The notes under the pieces were generated by a model that did no database searches, had not been told where the DNA came from, and was given only the letters and a program-made list of their open reading frames with translations. This document shows positions 53,490 through 62,449 of a DNA stretch of 64,000 bases, one piece after another; the first letter of the stretch is position 1, and the number at the start of each line of letters is the position of its first letter. The translations under genes were made by a program, and so were the position numbers. Source of the DNA: Microbacterium maritypicum (lineage in GTDB: Bacteria; Actinomycetota; Actinomycetes; Actinomycetales; Microbacteriaceae); NCBI RefSeq assembly GCF_041529975.1, contig NZ_CP168030.1, positions 2,976,001 to 3,040,000 of the forward strand. The letters are read 5' to 3'.

Positions 53490-53960
53490 TCAGCGGTCGG
53501 CGGGCAGCAGGCCGAAGCGCTCGGGGGTGCGGATGAGTGCGGGCGAGACCTGCAGCGCGCTCGTCAGGTGTTCGACGATGTCGGCGGTGCCCAGGTAGCC
53601 ACCGAGCAGCGTGACGCGCGTCTCGATCTCGTCGTCGCACATCATCTCGTCGGCCCACGCGCAGGTCGCGCGTGCCAGGGCCTGACCGGGGGCGCAGGCG
53701 CGGCCACTGCCGGGAGCACCGGAACGCTGCTCGCGCGCGAGCCACGTGACGGTCATCCGTCCCGGAGCCTCGATCACGCCGATATCGGCTACCGTGGGCA
53801 CCTCGATGAAGATGCGGCCGGAGGCGCACAGCGGCAGCGTCGTCAGGAAGACCTCGAGCTCGGTGAGGGACTGTTCGTCCGCCGTCACCAGGTGGTGCGC
53901 GCGCTGACGTGCCGCGCGGCGTGCTGCGCGCGTGCTGCGAGTCTCGAGCGAGGTGTTCAT
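53490..53960 (-). CDS. SIP (siderophore-interacting) domain protein
   Basis: 156 residues matching the C-terminal NAD(P)H-binding half of siderophore-interacting proteins (HHLVTADEQSLTELEVFL; FIEVPTVADIGVI), without the N-terminal FAD-binding barrel. It may act in ferric-siderophore reduction or be a regulatory remnant. The ATG at 53958-53960 is chosen because a -10-like TACCAT and an iron-box lie immediately upstream. Contains cysteines in ARATCAWADEMMCDDE. Confidence 0.78.
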   Translation of the reverse strand: MNTSLETRSTRAARRAARQRAHHLVTADEQSLTELEVFLTTLPLCASGRIFIEVPTVADIGVIEAPGRMTVTWLAREQRSGAPGSGRACAPGQALARATCAWADEMMCDDEIETRVTLLGGYLGTADIVEHLTSALQVSPALIRTPERFGLLPADR

Positions 53961-53983
53961 GATGCTCTCATGGTACACCAAGT

Positions 53984-54002
53984 GAAGGCTTGCCTTACCT
54001 TG
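53984..54002. promoter_or_regulatory. DtxR/IdeR-type iron box
   Basis: Plus-strand GAAGGCTTGCCTTACCTTG; read on the minus strand it fits 14 of 19 positions of TWAGGTTAGSCTAACCTWA. It lies 24 bases upstream of the SIP-domain gene's ATG, overlapping its promoter. Fe-bound DtxR/IdeR repression is inferred. Confidence 0.7.
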
Positions 54003-54034
54003 CTTCCTCGGGCCGGGCGCGGTCCCGATGCGCG

Positions 54035-54745
54035 CTACTCGGTCGGCTCGACGAGGGCGGCGGTCAGCGCGGAGAGCTCCGCCTCGGTCATCCCGTTGGC
54101 CCGCAGGTAACCCGCGGCGGAACCCCAGCGCTCATCGACCTGCTCCAGCAGACTCCGCATCACCGAAGCGGGCGACTGCGTCGCGAGGGCCACCGCATGC
54201 ACCGCCTCGGGGTGCTCGGCGCGGAGGTACGCGGCGATGCGCCGCGAACGCTCAGCCGGCAGCTGCGACTCCGTGAGTGCGTAGTCGGCGATCACGGCCT
54301 CACGATCGGCGCCGACGGCGGAGAGGGCGAGGGCCACCGTGACCCCCGTGCGGTCCTTGCCGACTGTGCAGTGCACCAGGGTGGGCGCCCCTGCTGCGAT
54401 GATGCGGATGGCCTCGACCAGGCGCTCCCCACTCTCCTCCAGCAGATGCAGGTAGAGATCGTCGAGGCTCGTGTCGGCTTCGAAGAACGACCGGACCGAG
54501 CCCAGGAACAGCGGGAGGTGCGTGGTGTCCGGTCCCTCGATCTCGGTGGGCTCCGCCGCCACCTCCTCGCCGTCGCGGAGGTCGACGATGTGCTGCACCG
54601 TCGCACGGAGCACGGCCGCTCCGTTCGTCGTGGCGCCCGAAAGCTGACCCGACCGCAGCAGCACGCCCGCCCGGATGCGGCCGCCCGACGTCGGGATGCC
54701 GCCGACATCGCGGACGTTGGTGACCCCGTCAACGTCGAGGATCAT
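54035..54745 (-). CDS. Protein-tyrosine phosphatase (MptpB/DSP-like)
   Basis: 236 residues. N-terminal NVRDVGGIPTSGGRIRAGVLLRSGQL is the actinobacterial tyrosine-phosphatase signature (split near 10-35), with general acid region HIVDLRDGEE; the P-loop is HCTVGKDRTG (Cys126, Arg132; CX5R with Lys/Asp as in lipid-active MptpB-type enzymes). Substrate could be phosphoprotein or phosphoinositide. Its ATG overlaps the AhpD-like gene's stop (ATGA), so the two form a coupled pair. Confidence 0.88.
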   Translation of the reverse strand: MILDVDGVTNVRDVGGIPTSGGRIRAGVLLRSGQLSGATTNGAAVLRATVQHIVDLRDGEEVAAEPTEIEGPDTTHLPLFLGSVRSFFEADTSLDDLYLHLLEESGERLVEAIRIIAAGAPTLVHCTVGKDRTGVTVALALSAVGADREAVIADYALTESQLPAERSRRIAAYLRAEHPEAVHAVALATQSPASVMRSLLEQVDERWGSAAGYLRANGMTEAELSALTAALVEPTE

Positions 54746-55221
54746 CACGCCTGCGCCTGCGGAGTCCGGGCGGGAACCGGATAGCGTCCGGCGATCACGA
54801 CGCGGTTGAACGCGTTGATGGAGACGCACGCCCAGCTGAGCGCCGCGTACTCCTTCTCTGTGAAGACGCTGCCGACCAGGTCGTACACCTCGTCGGAGAC
54901 TCCGTCCTCGGAGATGAAAGTGAACGCCTCGGCGAGCTCGAGGGCGGCGCGCTCGCGCTCGCTGAACACGCCGCTCTCGCGCCAGGTAGGGATCTGGGTG
55001 AGCGTGTCGGTGTCGATGCCGGCGGCGACGGCGCGGTCGACGTGGATGCGGGCGCAGTATGCGCACCCGTTGAGCTGCGAGCAGTGGATCATGACGATCT
55101 CTTTGAGGCGATCGTCGATGCCGTTCGCCGCGCAGATCTGCCCGACGGTCTTCGAGAACGCATCGAGCGCCTGATACGCGGTCGGCTCGGTCTTGGACAG
55201 GTGCACACGCGTCTCACTCAT
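54745..55221 (-). CDS. Carboxymuconolactone decarboxylase-family (AhpD-like) protein
   Basis: 158 residues. The AhpD-core motif is NGCAYCARIH (Cys53, Cys56, His60), with helix IVMIHCSQL before it and ESGVFSERERAALELAEAF after. CxxC members act as alkylhydroperoxidases/thiol-disulfide peroxidases. The ATG at 55219-55221 starts MSETRVHLSK. Divergent from the hydrolase gene and upstream of the tyrosine phosphatase. Confidence 0.88.
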   Translation of the reverse strand: MSETRVHLSKTEPTAYQALDAFSKTVGQICAANGIDDRLKEIVMIHCSQLNGCAYCARIHVDRAVAAGIDTDTLTQIPTWRESGVFSERERAALELAEAFTFISEDGVSDEVYDLVGSVFTEKEYAALSWACVSINAFNRVVIAGRYPVPARTPQAQA

Positions 55222-55398
55222 GACTCCATGATATTCGGCGCTCGCCCTCGCGGTCGTGGCTCGCGTCGACGACGAAGAATGCACAACGCCACACCAAAGG
55301 GCGCTATGCGCGACATAAAGCCAAGCGATTCCGGGTTCTCGCTTGTCGCATTGCTCCAGCATTTCTCCTGCATCATCGCGGAGGAGCAGAATATCCAC

Positions 55399-56319
55399 GT
55401 GGCGATCGACATCAGCGAGTTCAGCTATCTTCCCGCACAGGCCGAAGCGCTCGGCGTTCCGCTCCCGGAAGTGGAGCGCCTCACCCTCCCCCTCGCCGAT
55501 GGACGCTCGGTGAGCGCTCTGCGGTTCGGTGGGGCGGAGCCGCAGGTCACACTGCTGCACGGCGCGGGCCTGAACGCGCACACGTGGGACACCACCACCC
55601 TCGCGCTCCAGCGTCCGCTGCTCGCCATCGACCTGGCCGGCCACGGCGACTCCTCCTGGCGGGACGACGTCGACTACACGCCGCGCACCCTCGCACGCGA
55701 TGTCGCAGAGTCCCTCGACGCCTGGACCTCACAGCCGCAGGTCGTCGTCGGACAGTCGCTCGGCGGACTCACCGGCGCCGCCCTCGCCGCTTCCCGACCC
55801 GATCTGGTCTCCGAGCTCGTGATCGTCGACATCACCCCCGGCATCGACGTCACCGCCGGACCGGCCGCGCTGCGCGAGTTCTACGCCGGCCCCACGGACT
55901 TCGCCTCCCGGGACGAACTCGTCGACAAGGCGATGTCGCTCGGCTTCGGCGGCAGCCGTCCCGAGACCGAGCGCGGCGTCTTCCTCAACACCCGCGTGCG
56001 ACCCGATGGACGGGTGGAGTGGAAGCACCACTTCGCACACCTCGCCGCACACGCGCTCGCCGCGCACGATCCGGGTTCGGCCACCGCACCGTCGGTCCTG
56101 CACGAGACCGGGTGGGACGACCTGTCCGGGGTGAGCGCCCCGATCACCCTGGTGCGCGCCGCCCGCGGGTTCGTCAGCGAGGCCGATGCCGCAGACTTCC
56201 AGCGGCGTGTCCCCGCAGCCCGCGTCGTGAGTCTGGACGCGACGCACAACGTGCAGGAAACCGCACCGGTCGAGCTGGCCGCCCTCATCGCCGCCGCATC
56301 CACCGTTCGCGGAATATGA
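55399..56319 (+). CDS. Alpha/beta-hydrolase
   Basis: 306 residues with HGAGLNAHTWD (about 54-64), IDLAGHGDSSW, nucleophile elbow VGQSLGG (Ser120), and a C-terminal His in DATHNVQE. It resembles enol-lactone or esterase-type hydrolases; substrate unknown. The GTG at 55399 is used because the upstream part of the frame is not hydrolase-like; ATG 55306 is also in frame. The 177-base divergent gap is comparatively A+T-rich and holds a CAAGCGA/TCGCTTG inverted repeat (55322-55345). It precedes the ABC importer. Confidence 0.82.
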   Translation: MAIDISEFSYLPAQAEALGVPLPEVERLTLPLADGRSVSALRFGGAEPQVTLLHGAGLNAHTWDTTTLALQRPLLAIDLAGHGDSSWRDDVDYTPRTLARDVAESLDAWTSQPQVVVGQSLGGLTGAALAASRPDLVSELVIVDITPGIDVTAGPAALREFYAGPTDFASRDELVDKAMSLGFGGSRPETERGVFLNTRVRPDGRVEWKHHFAHLAAHALAAHDPGSATAPSVLHETGWDDLSGVSAPITLVRAARGFVSEADAADFQRRVPAARVVSLDATHNVQETAPVELAALIAAASTVRGI

Positions 56320-56360
56320 CCTTCCGTTCCACACCCGACCCGCACCCTGCCACGCAACTC

Positions 56361-56366
56361 TAGGCT
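56361..56366 (+). promoter_or_regulatory. -10-like element of the ABC importer operon
   Basis: TAGGCT, 45 bases before the first ATG (56412), with an AGAGGAAA ribosome site between. No convincing -35. Confidence 0.45.
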
Positions 56367-56411
56367 CGACACAACGGCACACAGCAACTGCCGCACCGAG
56401 AGGAAACGCCC

Positions 56412-57932
56412 ATGTTCCGACGCACCCGACGCCTCGCGCTGATCTCCGCGCTCGCGGCCACCGCCGTCATACTCAGCGCCTGCGCCGGCTCCCCTGCGCC
56501 CAGCCCTTCCGAGAGCGCCGGCGAGCCCGACCCCGACGCCACCCTGCACGTCGGACTGGTCCTCGAACCGACCAACCTCGACATCCGGCACACCAGCGGC
56601 GCAGCTCTCGAGCAGATCCTCATCGACAACATCTACGAGGGCCTCGTCACCCGCACGCAGGACAACGAGATCGAAGGGCGACTCGCCACGGACTACGAGG
56701 TCTCCGACGACGGGTTGACCTACACCTTCACCCTCGGCGAGGGCATCCTCTTCCACGACGGCACCCCGCTCACCTCCGCCGACGTCGTCTCCTCGTACGA
56801 GACCGTCCGCACGGACGCCACCGTGCAGGGGAACGCCGACTTCGCAGCGGTCTCGTCGATCACGGCGCCGGATGCCACCACGGTGCAGATCGTGCTCACC
56901 GAGCCGAACCAGAACTTCCTGTTCGCCCTGACGGGTCCGGCGGGGCTGGTCTTCAAGACCGGTGACACCACCGACCTGAAGTCGGCCGAGAACGGCACCG
57001 GACCGTTCACGCTGACTCGCTGGAACAAGGGCAGCACCATCACCTTCGCCCGCAACGACGAGTACTGGGGAGACCCGGCCGGTGTCGCGCAGGTCGAATT
57101 CCAGTACATCCCGGACTTCACGGCGGGCGTCAACGCCGCACTCGCCGGCGACGTCGAGGTGCTCACCGCCGTCGATCCCAACCTCGCGCCGCAGCTCGAG
57201 GACTCCGGAGAGTTCGCGCTGACGAAGGGCCGCACCACCGACAAGGCCACACTGGCGTTCAACAACAAGAAGGCGCCGCTCGACGACGTCCGCGTGCGCG
57301 AGGCACTCCGCCTGGCCATCGACCACGATGCCCTCATCGAGGCGGTCGGCGCGGGCACGACGCTGTTCGGCCCGATCCCCGAGCTCGACCCCGGCTACGA
57401 AGACCTGTCGGACGTGATCTCGTACGACCCGGAGAAGGCCAAGGAGCTGCTCGCCGAAGCCGGCCAGGAAGACCTGGAGCTCACCCTCACGATCCCCGCG
57501 TTCTACGGGACGACGGTGCCCAAAGTGCTGATCTCCGACTTCAAGAAGGTCGGCGTCGCCCTCGACGTCAACTCGGTCGAGTTCCCGACCTGGCTCGAAG
57601 ACGTGTACACGAACAAGGACTACGACCTCAGCTTCGTGCTGCACGTCGAGCCGCGCGACTTCGGCAACTTCGCCAACCCCGACTACTACTTCGGTTACGA
57701 CAACGCCGAGGTGCAGGACCTGTACTCCAAGGCTCTGGCCGAGGTGGACCCCGACAAGTCCGCCGAGCTGCTGGCGCAGGCCGCGCGCATCGTGTCGGAG
57801 GACCACGCTGCCGACTGGCTGTACAACGGCGAGACCATCACGGCCGTGGCACCGATCGTCGCCGGATTCCCCGAGGACTCGATCAACTCCCGGATCAACC
57901 TCGCCGGCGTGACCGTCTCCGCAGAGAAGTAG
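56412..57932 (+). CDS. ABC transporter substrate-binding lipoprotein (family 5)
   Basis: 506 residues. Lipoprotein signal with lipobox LSAC (Cys24), then a Ser/Pro linker and the SBP family-5 fold: LVLEPTNLDI, DNIYEGLVTR, the FHDGTPLTSADVV signature, NGTGPFTLTRW, RVREALRLAIDHDAL. Such proteins bind dipeptides, nickel chelates or related molecules. The last part (DYDLSFVLHVEPRDFGN) is family-typical. First gene of a five-gene importer, with 17 bases to the first permease. Confidence 0.93.
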   Translation: MFRRTRRLALISALAATAVILSACAGSPAPSPSESAGEPDPDATLHVGLVLEPTNLDIRHTSGAALEQILIDNIYEGLVTRTQDNEIEGRLATDYEVSDDGLTYTFTLGEGILFHDGTPLTSADVVSSYETVRTDATVQGNADFAAVSSITAPDATTVQIVLTEPNQNFLFALTGPAGLVFKTGDTTDLKSAENGTGPFTLTRWNKGSTITFARNDEYWGDPAGVAQVEFQYIPDFTAGVNAALAGDVEVLTAVDPNLAPQLEDSGEFALTKGRTTDKATLAFNNKKAPLDDVRVREALRLAIDHDALIEAVGAGTTLFGPIPELDPGYEDLSDVISYDPEKAKELLAEAGQEDLELTLTIPAFYGTTVPKVLISDFKKVGVALDVNSVEFPTWLEDVYTNKDYDLSFVLHVEPRDFGNFANPDYYFGYDNAEVQDLYSKALAEVDPDKSAELLAQAARIVSEDHAADWLYNGETITAVAPIVAGFPEDSINSRINLAGVTVSAEK

Positions 57933-57949
57933 CAAGCGGTCACCCCTCC

Positions 57950-58900
57950 GTGATCCGCTACGCGCTCGTCCGAGGAGCCCTGCTCATCGCAGGGCTCCTC
58001 GTGTCGAGCGTGCTCATCTTCCTCACCCTCCGGGTCTTCCCGGGAGATGTCGCTCAGCTGATCGCCGGCACGCAGGCCTCCCCCGCCGAGGTCGACGCGC
58101 TCCGGGAGTCGCTCGGGCTGAACCAGCCGCTGCTCGCGCAGTACACCGACTGGATCGGAGGCATCTTCCGGGGCGACCTCGGCACCTCGCTGCTCTCTGG
58201 CGCCTCGGTGGGCGAGGAACTGCTGCTCAAGGCCCAGGTCACCGTGCCCCTCGGCATCATGTCGCTGCTCATCGCCGTGCTCATCGCGGTGCCGTTCGGG
58301 ATCCTCGCCGCCCTCCTGCGCGGCCGCCGCACCGGCACCGCCCTCAGCGTCGGCGCCCAGACGCTGGCCGCCGTGCCCGTCGTGTGGGCCGGCATGATGC
58401 TCATCGTCGTGTTCTCGGTCTGGCTCGGCTGGCTCCCGCCGCAGGGGTTCCCCCGCACCGGCTGGTCGACGCCCGGGCGTGCGATCGAGTCGCTGCTCCT
58501 CCCCGCGCTGACGATCGGCGTGGTGGAGGGGGCCATGCTCATGCGCTTCGTGCGCAGCGCGACCCTGCAGGCCGCGGGACAGGACTTCGTCCGCACGGCC
58601 GCGGCGAAGGGACTCACCCGCACCCGCGCGCTCATCCAGCACGGTATCCCTGCGGTGGGACTGTCGATCATCACGGTGCTCGGACTCCAGGTCGCCGGGA
58701 TCATCGTCGGATCCGTCATCATCGAGCAGCTTTTCACCCTCCCCGGGATCGGACGGATGCTGGTCGCCGACGTCGGCACCCGCGACCTCATCAAGGTGCA
58801 GAGCGAGCTCCTCGTGCTCACCGGCTTCGTGCTGGTCGTGGGCTTCGTCGTCGACCTGCTGCACCGCGCCATCGATCCTCGACAGCGGGAGGCCGCATGA
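57950..58900 (+). CDS. ABC transporter permease (DppB/NikB type)
   Basis: 316 residues with six membrane helices. N-terminal RYALVRGALLIAGLLVSSVLIFLTLRVFPGD and the ESLGLNQPLLAQYTDWIG periplasmic segment are of the DppB type; the EAA loop is AAGQDFVRTAAAKGLTRTRAL. GTG start. The stop overlaps the second permease ATG by 4 bases. Confidence 0.93.
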   Translation: MIRYALVRGALLIAGLLVSSVLIFLTLRVFPGDVAQLIAGTQASPAEVDALRESLGLNQPLLAQYTDWIGGIFRGDLGTSLLSGASVGEELLLKAQVTVPLGIMSLLIAVLIAVPFGILAALLRGRRTGTALSVGAQTLAAVPVVWAGMMLIVVFSVWLGWLPPQGFPRTGWSTPGRAIESLLLPALTIGVVEGAMLMRFVRSATLQAAGQDFVRTAAAKGLTRTRALIQHGIPAVGLSIITVLGLQVAGIIVGSVIIEQLFTLPGIGRMLVADVGTRDLIKVQSELLVLTGFVLVVGFVVDLLHRAIDPRQREAA

Positions 58901-59766
58901 CGCCGCGCTGGCTCGGCCGACTCTGGGGCACCCCGACGGGGCGCTTCGGGATCATCGTCGTCGTCGTGATCGCCCTGACCGCGATCGTGGCGCTGTTCTG
59001 GACCCCGTTCGACCCGCAGGCGTCGGACATCGGCGACCGCTGGTTGCCGCCGACTTGGCCGCACCTGCTCGGCACCGACGACACCGGCCGCGACATCCTG
59101 AGCCTGCTGATGGCGGGCGCGCGCACGACCGTCTTCGTCAGCGTCGGCGCGGGAATCGTGGCCACGCTCGTCGGCATCGCCCTGGCAGCCCTCGGCGCCC
59201 TCACCGCACGGTGGGTGCGTGAGGCCGTCGCGGTTCTCGTCGACATCCTGATCGCCTTCCCCGTGCTGCTGATCGCCATGATGATCTCGTCCGTCTGGGG
59301 CGGGTCGCTCTGGGTCGTGATCTGGGCCGTGGGGATCGGCTTCGGCGTGAACATCGCCCGTGTCACCCGGCCCGAGCTGCGCCGGGTGCAGCAGAGCGAC
59401 TTCGTGCTCGCCGCCCGCGCCGCAGGTCTCACGCCCACACAGAGCCTCGTGCGACACCTGCTGCCGAACGTCGCCCCGGTCTTCATCGTGCAGCTCTCCT
59501 GGTCCATGGCCGTCGCCGTGCTCGCCGAGGCCGGTCTGTCGTACCTCGGATTCGGCGCGTCGGTGGTCGAGCCGAGCTGGGGGCTCCTGCTCGCCGATCT
59601 CCAGCGCTACATCGGCGTGCATCCGCTGTCGGTGATCTGGCCGGGGCTCGCGATCACGATCACGGTGCTCGCGCTCAACCTCCTCGGCGACGGACTGCGC
59701 GAGGCGACGGATCCGACCCTGCGGCATCGCGCCGCCGAGGTCCACACGCCGGGAGTGGTCGCATGA
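58897..59766 (+). CDS. ABC transporter permease (DppC/NikC type)
   Basis: 289 residues, six membrane helices. LLGTDDTGRDILSLLMAGARTT is the DppC signature near 45-68; the EAA loop lies in SDFVLAARAAGLTPTQSLVRH; and the C-terminal AITITVLALNLLGDGLREA is typical. Overlaps DppB and the ATPase gene (4 bases each), so the operon is tightly coupled. Confidence 0.93.
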   Translation: MTPRWLGRLWGTPTGRFGIIVVVVIALTAIVALFWTPFDPQASDIGDRWLPPTWPHLLGTDDTGRDILSLLMAGARTTVFVSVGAGIVATLVGIALAALGALTARWVREAVAVLVDILIAFPVLLIAMMISSVWGGSLWVVIWAVGIGFGVNIARVTRPELRRVQQSDFVLAARAAGLTPTQSLVRHLLPNVAPVFIVQLSWSMAVAVLAEAGLSYLGFGASVVEPSWGLLLADLQRYIGVHPLSVIWPGLAITITVLALNLLGDGLREATDPTLRHRAAEVHTPGVVA

Positions 59767-60554
59767 GCCTGTCTGTGGGCAATCTGGTGATCGAGATCGA
59801 CGGGCGTCGCGTCGTCGACGGGATCTCGTTCGAGGTACCCGACGGTGCGCGACTCGGACTGATCGGCGAGTCGGGATCGGGCAAGTCTCTCACCGCGCTC
59901 GCGGTCCTCGGGCTGCTCCCCGACGGCGCGACGGCCAGCGGCAGCATCCGCTGGAACGGCATCGAGCTGATCGGGATGCCGGATCGCGAACTGGCGAAGC
60001 TCCGCGGGGACGACATCGGCATCGTGTTCCAGGAGCCCCGGACGGCGCTCAACCCCATCCGGACGGTGGGTCGGCAGATCGCGGAGTCCATCCGCATCCA
60101 CGAGGGACTCGGTCGTCGGGAAGCCCGGGAGCGCGCGATCGCGGAAGCGGCACGCGTACGGCTCCCCGATCCCGAGACGATCGTGGACCGCTATCCGCAC
60201 CAGCTCTCGGGCGGGCAGCGGCAGCGCGTCGCGATCGCCATGGCACTCGCGTGCCGCCCGCGGCTACTCATCGCCGACGAGCCGACCACGGCGCTCGACG
60301 TCACGATCCAGGCCGAGATCCTCTCCCTGCTGCTCGCGCTCGTCGCCGACGAGGGGATGTCGCTCGTGTTCATCACCCACGACCTCGCCGTGCTCGCGCA
60401 GGTCGCGACCGAGGGCGTGGTGCTCGAGCACGGACGCGTCGTCGAGGCCGCCGCCGTCTCGACGCTGCTGTCGACTCCGGCCTCGCCGATCACCCAGGGT
60501 CTGCTGCGGGACGCCACCGCGACTCTCTGGCGGCCGGACGGCGGTGCGGCATGA
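59763..60554 (+). CDS. ABC transporter ATP-binding protein (DppD/OppD type)
   Basis: 263 residues with Walker A GESGSGKS (about 38-45), Q-loop [10 protein letters not shown], signature LSGGQRQR, Walker [13 protein letters not shown], and the His loop FITHDLAV. It lacks the long C-terminal oligopeptide tail with Cys residues of some DppD proteins. Overlaps the next gene by 4 bases. Confidence 0.95.
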   Translation: MSLSVGNLVIEIDGRRVVDGISFEVPDGARLGLIGESGSGKSLTALAVLGLLPDGATASGSIRWNGIELIGMPDRELAKLRGDDIGIVFQEPRTALNPIRTVGRQIAESIRIHEGLGRREARERAIAEAARVRLPDPETIVDRYPHQLSGGQRQRVAIAMALACRPRLLIADEPTTALDVTIQAEILSLLLALVADEGMSLVFITHDLAVLAQVATEGVVLEHGRVVEAAAVSTLLSTPASPITQGLLRDATATLWRPDGGAA

Positions 60555-61360
60555 GCCTGATCGAGGCACGGGGACTCCGCCGGGACTTCATCGTCCCGAA
60601 GCGGACCGCATTCGAGCGCACGCGCACGCAGACGGCGCTGGCGGCGACCGACCTCGATGTCGTCGAGGGTTCATCCGTGGGGATCATCGGCGAGTCGGGG
60701 TCGGGAAAGTCCACGCTGGTCCGACTGATACTCGGTCTCGACCGCCCCACGTCCGGGACCGTGTCGATCGACGGACGCCCCGTAGACGCCACGGGATCCG
60801 CGAAGTCGCTGCACTGGCTGCGGCGCGAGACCGGACTCGTCTTCCAGGATCCGTACGCGTCGCTGGACCCGCGCATGACGGCCGGACAGATCGTGCGAGA
60901 GCCGCTGTGGGCGCTCGGCATCGAGGGAGACCACCGGGCGCGAGTACGCGAAGTGCTGGCGCAGGTCGGGCTCGAGCCCGAGATGGGCGACCGTTATCCA
61001 CACGAGTTCTCGGGCGGCCAGCGACAGCGGATCGCGCTCGCGCGGGCGATCGTGCATCGCCCCCGAATCCTCGTCGGCGACGAGCCGCTCTCCGCCCTCG
61101 ACGTGACGGTGCGCGCACAGATCCTCGAGCTGCTGATCGAGCTCCGCCGCACGACCGATCTCACCCTGCTGCTGGTGTCGCACGACATCGGCGTGGTGCA
61201 GAACCTGTGCGACGCGGTCGTCGTGATGAAGGACAGCCACATCGTCGAGCGAGGTTCGACGCAGGATGTGCTGCTGCACCCCACGGAGGACTACACGAAG
61301 ACGCTGCTCGCGGCGATCCCGGTGATCCCGGCCGCTCCCCCTCGCCCCTCCGGCGACTGA
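60551..61360 (+). CDS. ABC transporter ATP-binding protein (DppF/OppF type)
   Basis: 269 residues: Walker [20 protein letters not shown], variant signature FSGGQRQR, Walker [21 protein letters not shown]. It has a long insertion before Walker A ([20 protein letters not shown]), as in DppF. Last gene of the importer; ends convergent with the GNAT gene 25 bases away. Confidence 0.95.
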   Translation: MSLIEARGLRRDFIVPKRTAFERTRTQTALAATDLDVVEGSSVGIIGESGSGKSTLVRLILGLDRPTSGTVSIDGRPVDATGSAKSLHWLRRETGLVFQDPYASLDPRMTAGQIVREPLWALGIEGDHRARVREVLAQVGLEPEMGDRYPHEFSGGQRQRIALARAIVHRPRILVGDEPLSALDVTVRAQILELLIELRRTTDLTLLLVSHDIGVVQNLCDAVVVMKDSHIVERGSTQDVLLHPTEDYTKTLLAAIPVIPAAPPRPSGD

Positions 61361-61385
61361 GCTGCCGCGAAACTCGGGTCCGTCG

Positions 61386-61997
61386 TCAGCGCGCGCCGAA
61401 GAGCCTCCGACGACGTCCGGTGGGCTTGAGCACACGCCGCATGTACACCGTGCCGAGGTCGCGGCCGAACTTGTATCCGACCCGGCCCATGCGGCCGGCT
61501 TCGACGAACCCCAGCTTCTCGTGCAGCCGGATCGATGCCTCCGCCCCGCTGTCGCTGATCACCGCGACCATCTCGCGCAGACCGATCTGCTCGCAGGCAT
61601 CGATGAGCGCCTGCAGCAGGGCCGCGCCGAGTCCCTTCCCGCCCGCGCCCGGACCGAGGTAGATCGAGTCCTCGACGGTGTACTTGTAGGCGTTCTTGCC
61701 GGCCCAGGGCTGCGCGAGCGCGTATCCCATCACCACGCCGGCCGGCGAGACCGCCACGAGGAACGGCAGCTCCAGGCGGGTGAGCAGCGCGTACTTGTCG
61801 CGCCAGTACGGGATGCTGCTGCGCCGCTCGTCGAGCGTCACCGCCGAGTTGCTCACGAAATGGTTGTAGATCTCGCGGACGTGAGGCAGGTCCGCCGGAC
61901 GCACCACACGGATCGTGTACGAGAAGACCTCGGGCGCGACCTCGGGGCGGAGGTGGCGCGGGAGGACACGGCGGCGATCCCCCGGTTCGAACTGCAT
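61386..61997 (-). CDS. GNAT acetyltransferase (phosphinothricin-acetyltransferase-like)
   Basis: 203 residues. GNAT fold with VRPADLPHVREIYNHFV near the start, acetyl-CoA loop GAGGKGLGAALLQALID (about 120-140), and IRLHEKLGFVEAGRMGRVGYKFGR, as in the Pat/Bar branch. This branch N-acetylates small amines such as phosphinothricin or methionine sulfoximine; the actual substrate is unknown. About 30 residues precede the domain and the tail is basic. Lies between the importer and the Rhs module. Confidence 0.85.
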   Translation of the reverse strand: MQFEPGDRRRVLPRHLRPEVAPEVFSYTIRVVRPADLPHVREIYNHFVSNSAVTLDERRSSIPYWRDKYALLTRLELPFLVAVSPAGVVMGYALAQPWAGKNAYKYTVEDSIYLGPGAGGKGLGAALLQALIDACEQIGLREMVAVISDSGAEASIRLHEKLGFVEAGRMGRVGYKFGRDLGTVYMRRVLKPTGRRRRLFGAR

Positions 61998-62068
61998 GCG
62001 CTCAGCCTATTGGGAGCACGTTCCGCGGCGGTAGATCCGGACTTCTGGGTGCCGCACGCGCGATCACG

Positions 62069-62449
62069 CTAATGATCTGTGAACCGCCACGGCGACTCGG
62101 GGTCGATGACTTGCACCTCATCTGCATCGGTTCGGAAGAGATACGAATCAGCCTCTTTCTCTTGCGGCAGGGGGCACAGTTCCACGACGAACTCCGCCAG
62201 AAGCGCAGATACCCGCTCGCTCACTTCGCTTCGATCGCCCCAGAAGACCAGGACATCAGTCGGATGCGGTGGATCGAGCACGACGAACTCCGGGTTGAAC
62301 GTCACCTCGATCAAGACGTCTTGCGGCCGCGACTCGGTCACGAACTTCAGGTAGAACGGCCCCCAGTCCGCAGTGCGAGAAAAACCGATGGCACCACCAG
62401 CGAGGATGCGCGTCACTGCATCTGCGGTCGAACCCGTTACCCCGCTCAT
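62069..62449 (-). CDS. Putative immunity protein of the Rhs toxin tip
   Basis: 126 residues, acidic, mostly beta/alpha with no membrane segment ([50 protein letters not shown]). No family recognised. Its ATG (62447-62449) overlaps the Rhs fragment's stop by 4 bases (ATGA), the arrangement of toxin-immunity pairs, and its base composition is less G+C-rich than its neighbours. The immunity call is inference from position, size and charge only. Confidence 0.55.
   Translation of the reverse strand: MSGVTGSTADAVTRILAGGAIGFSRTADWGPFYLKFVTESRPQDVLIEVTFNPEFVVLDPPHPTDVLVFWGDRSEVSERVSALLAEFVVELCPLPQEKEADSYLFRTDADEVQVIDPESPWRFTDH

Noticed and set aside
55322..55345. CAAGCGA/TCGCTTG inverted repeat between divergent genes
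   Set aside because: Seven-base arms with a ten-base loop are weak in this composition. I mention it only as a possible regulatory site.
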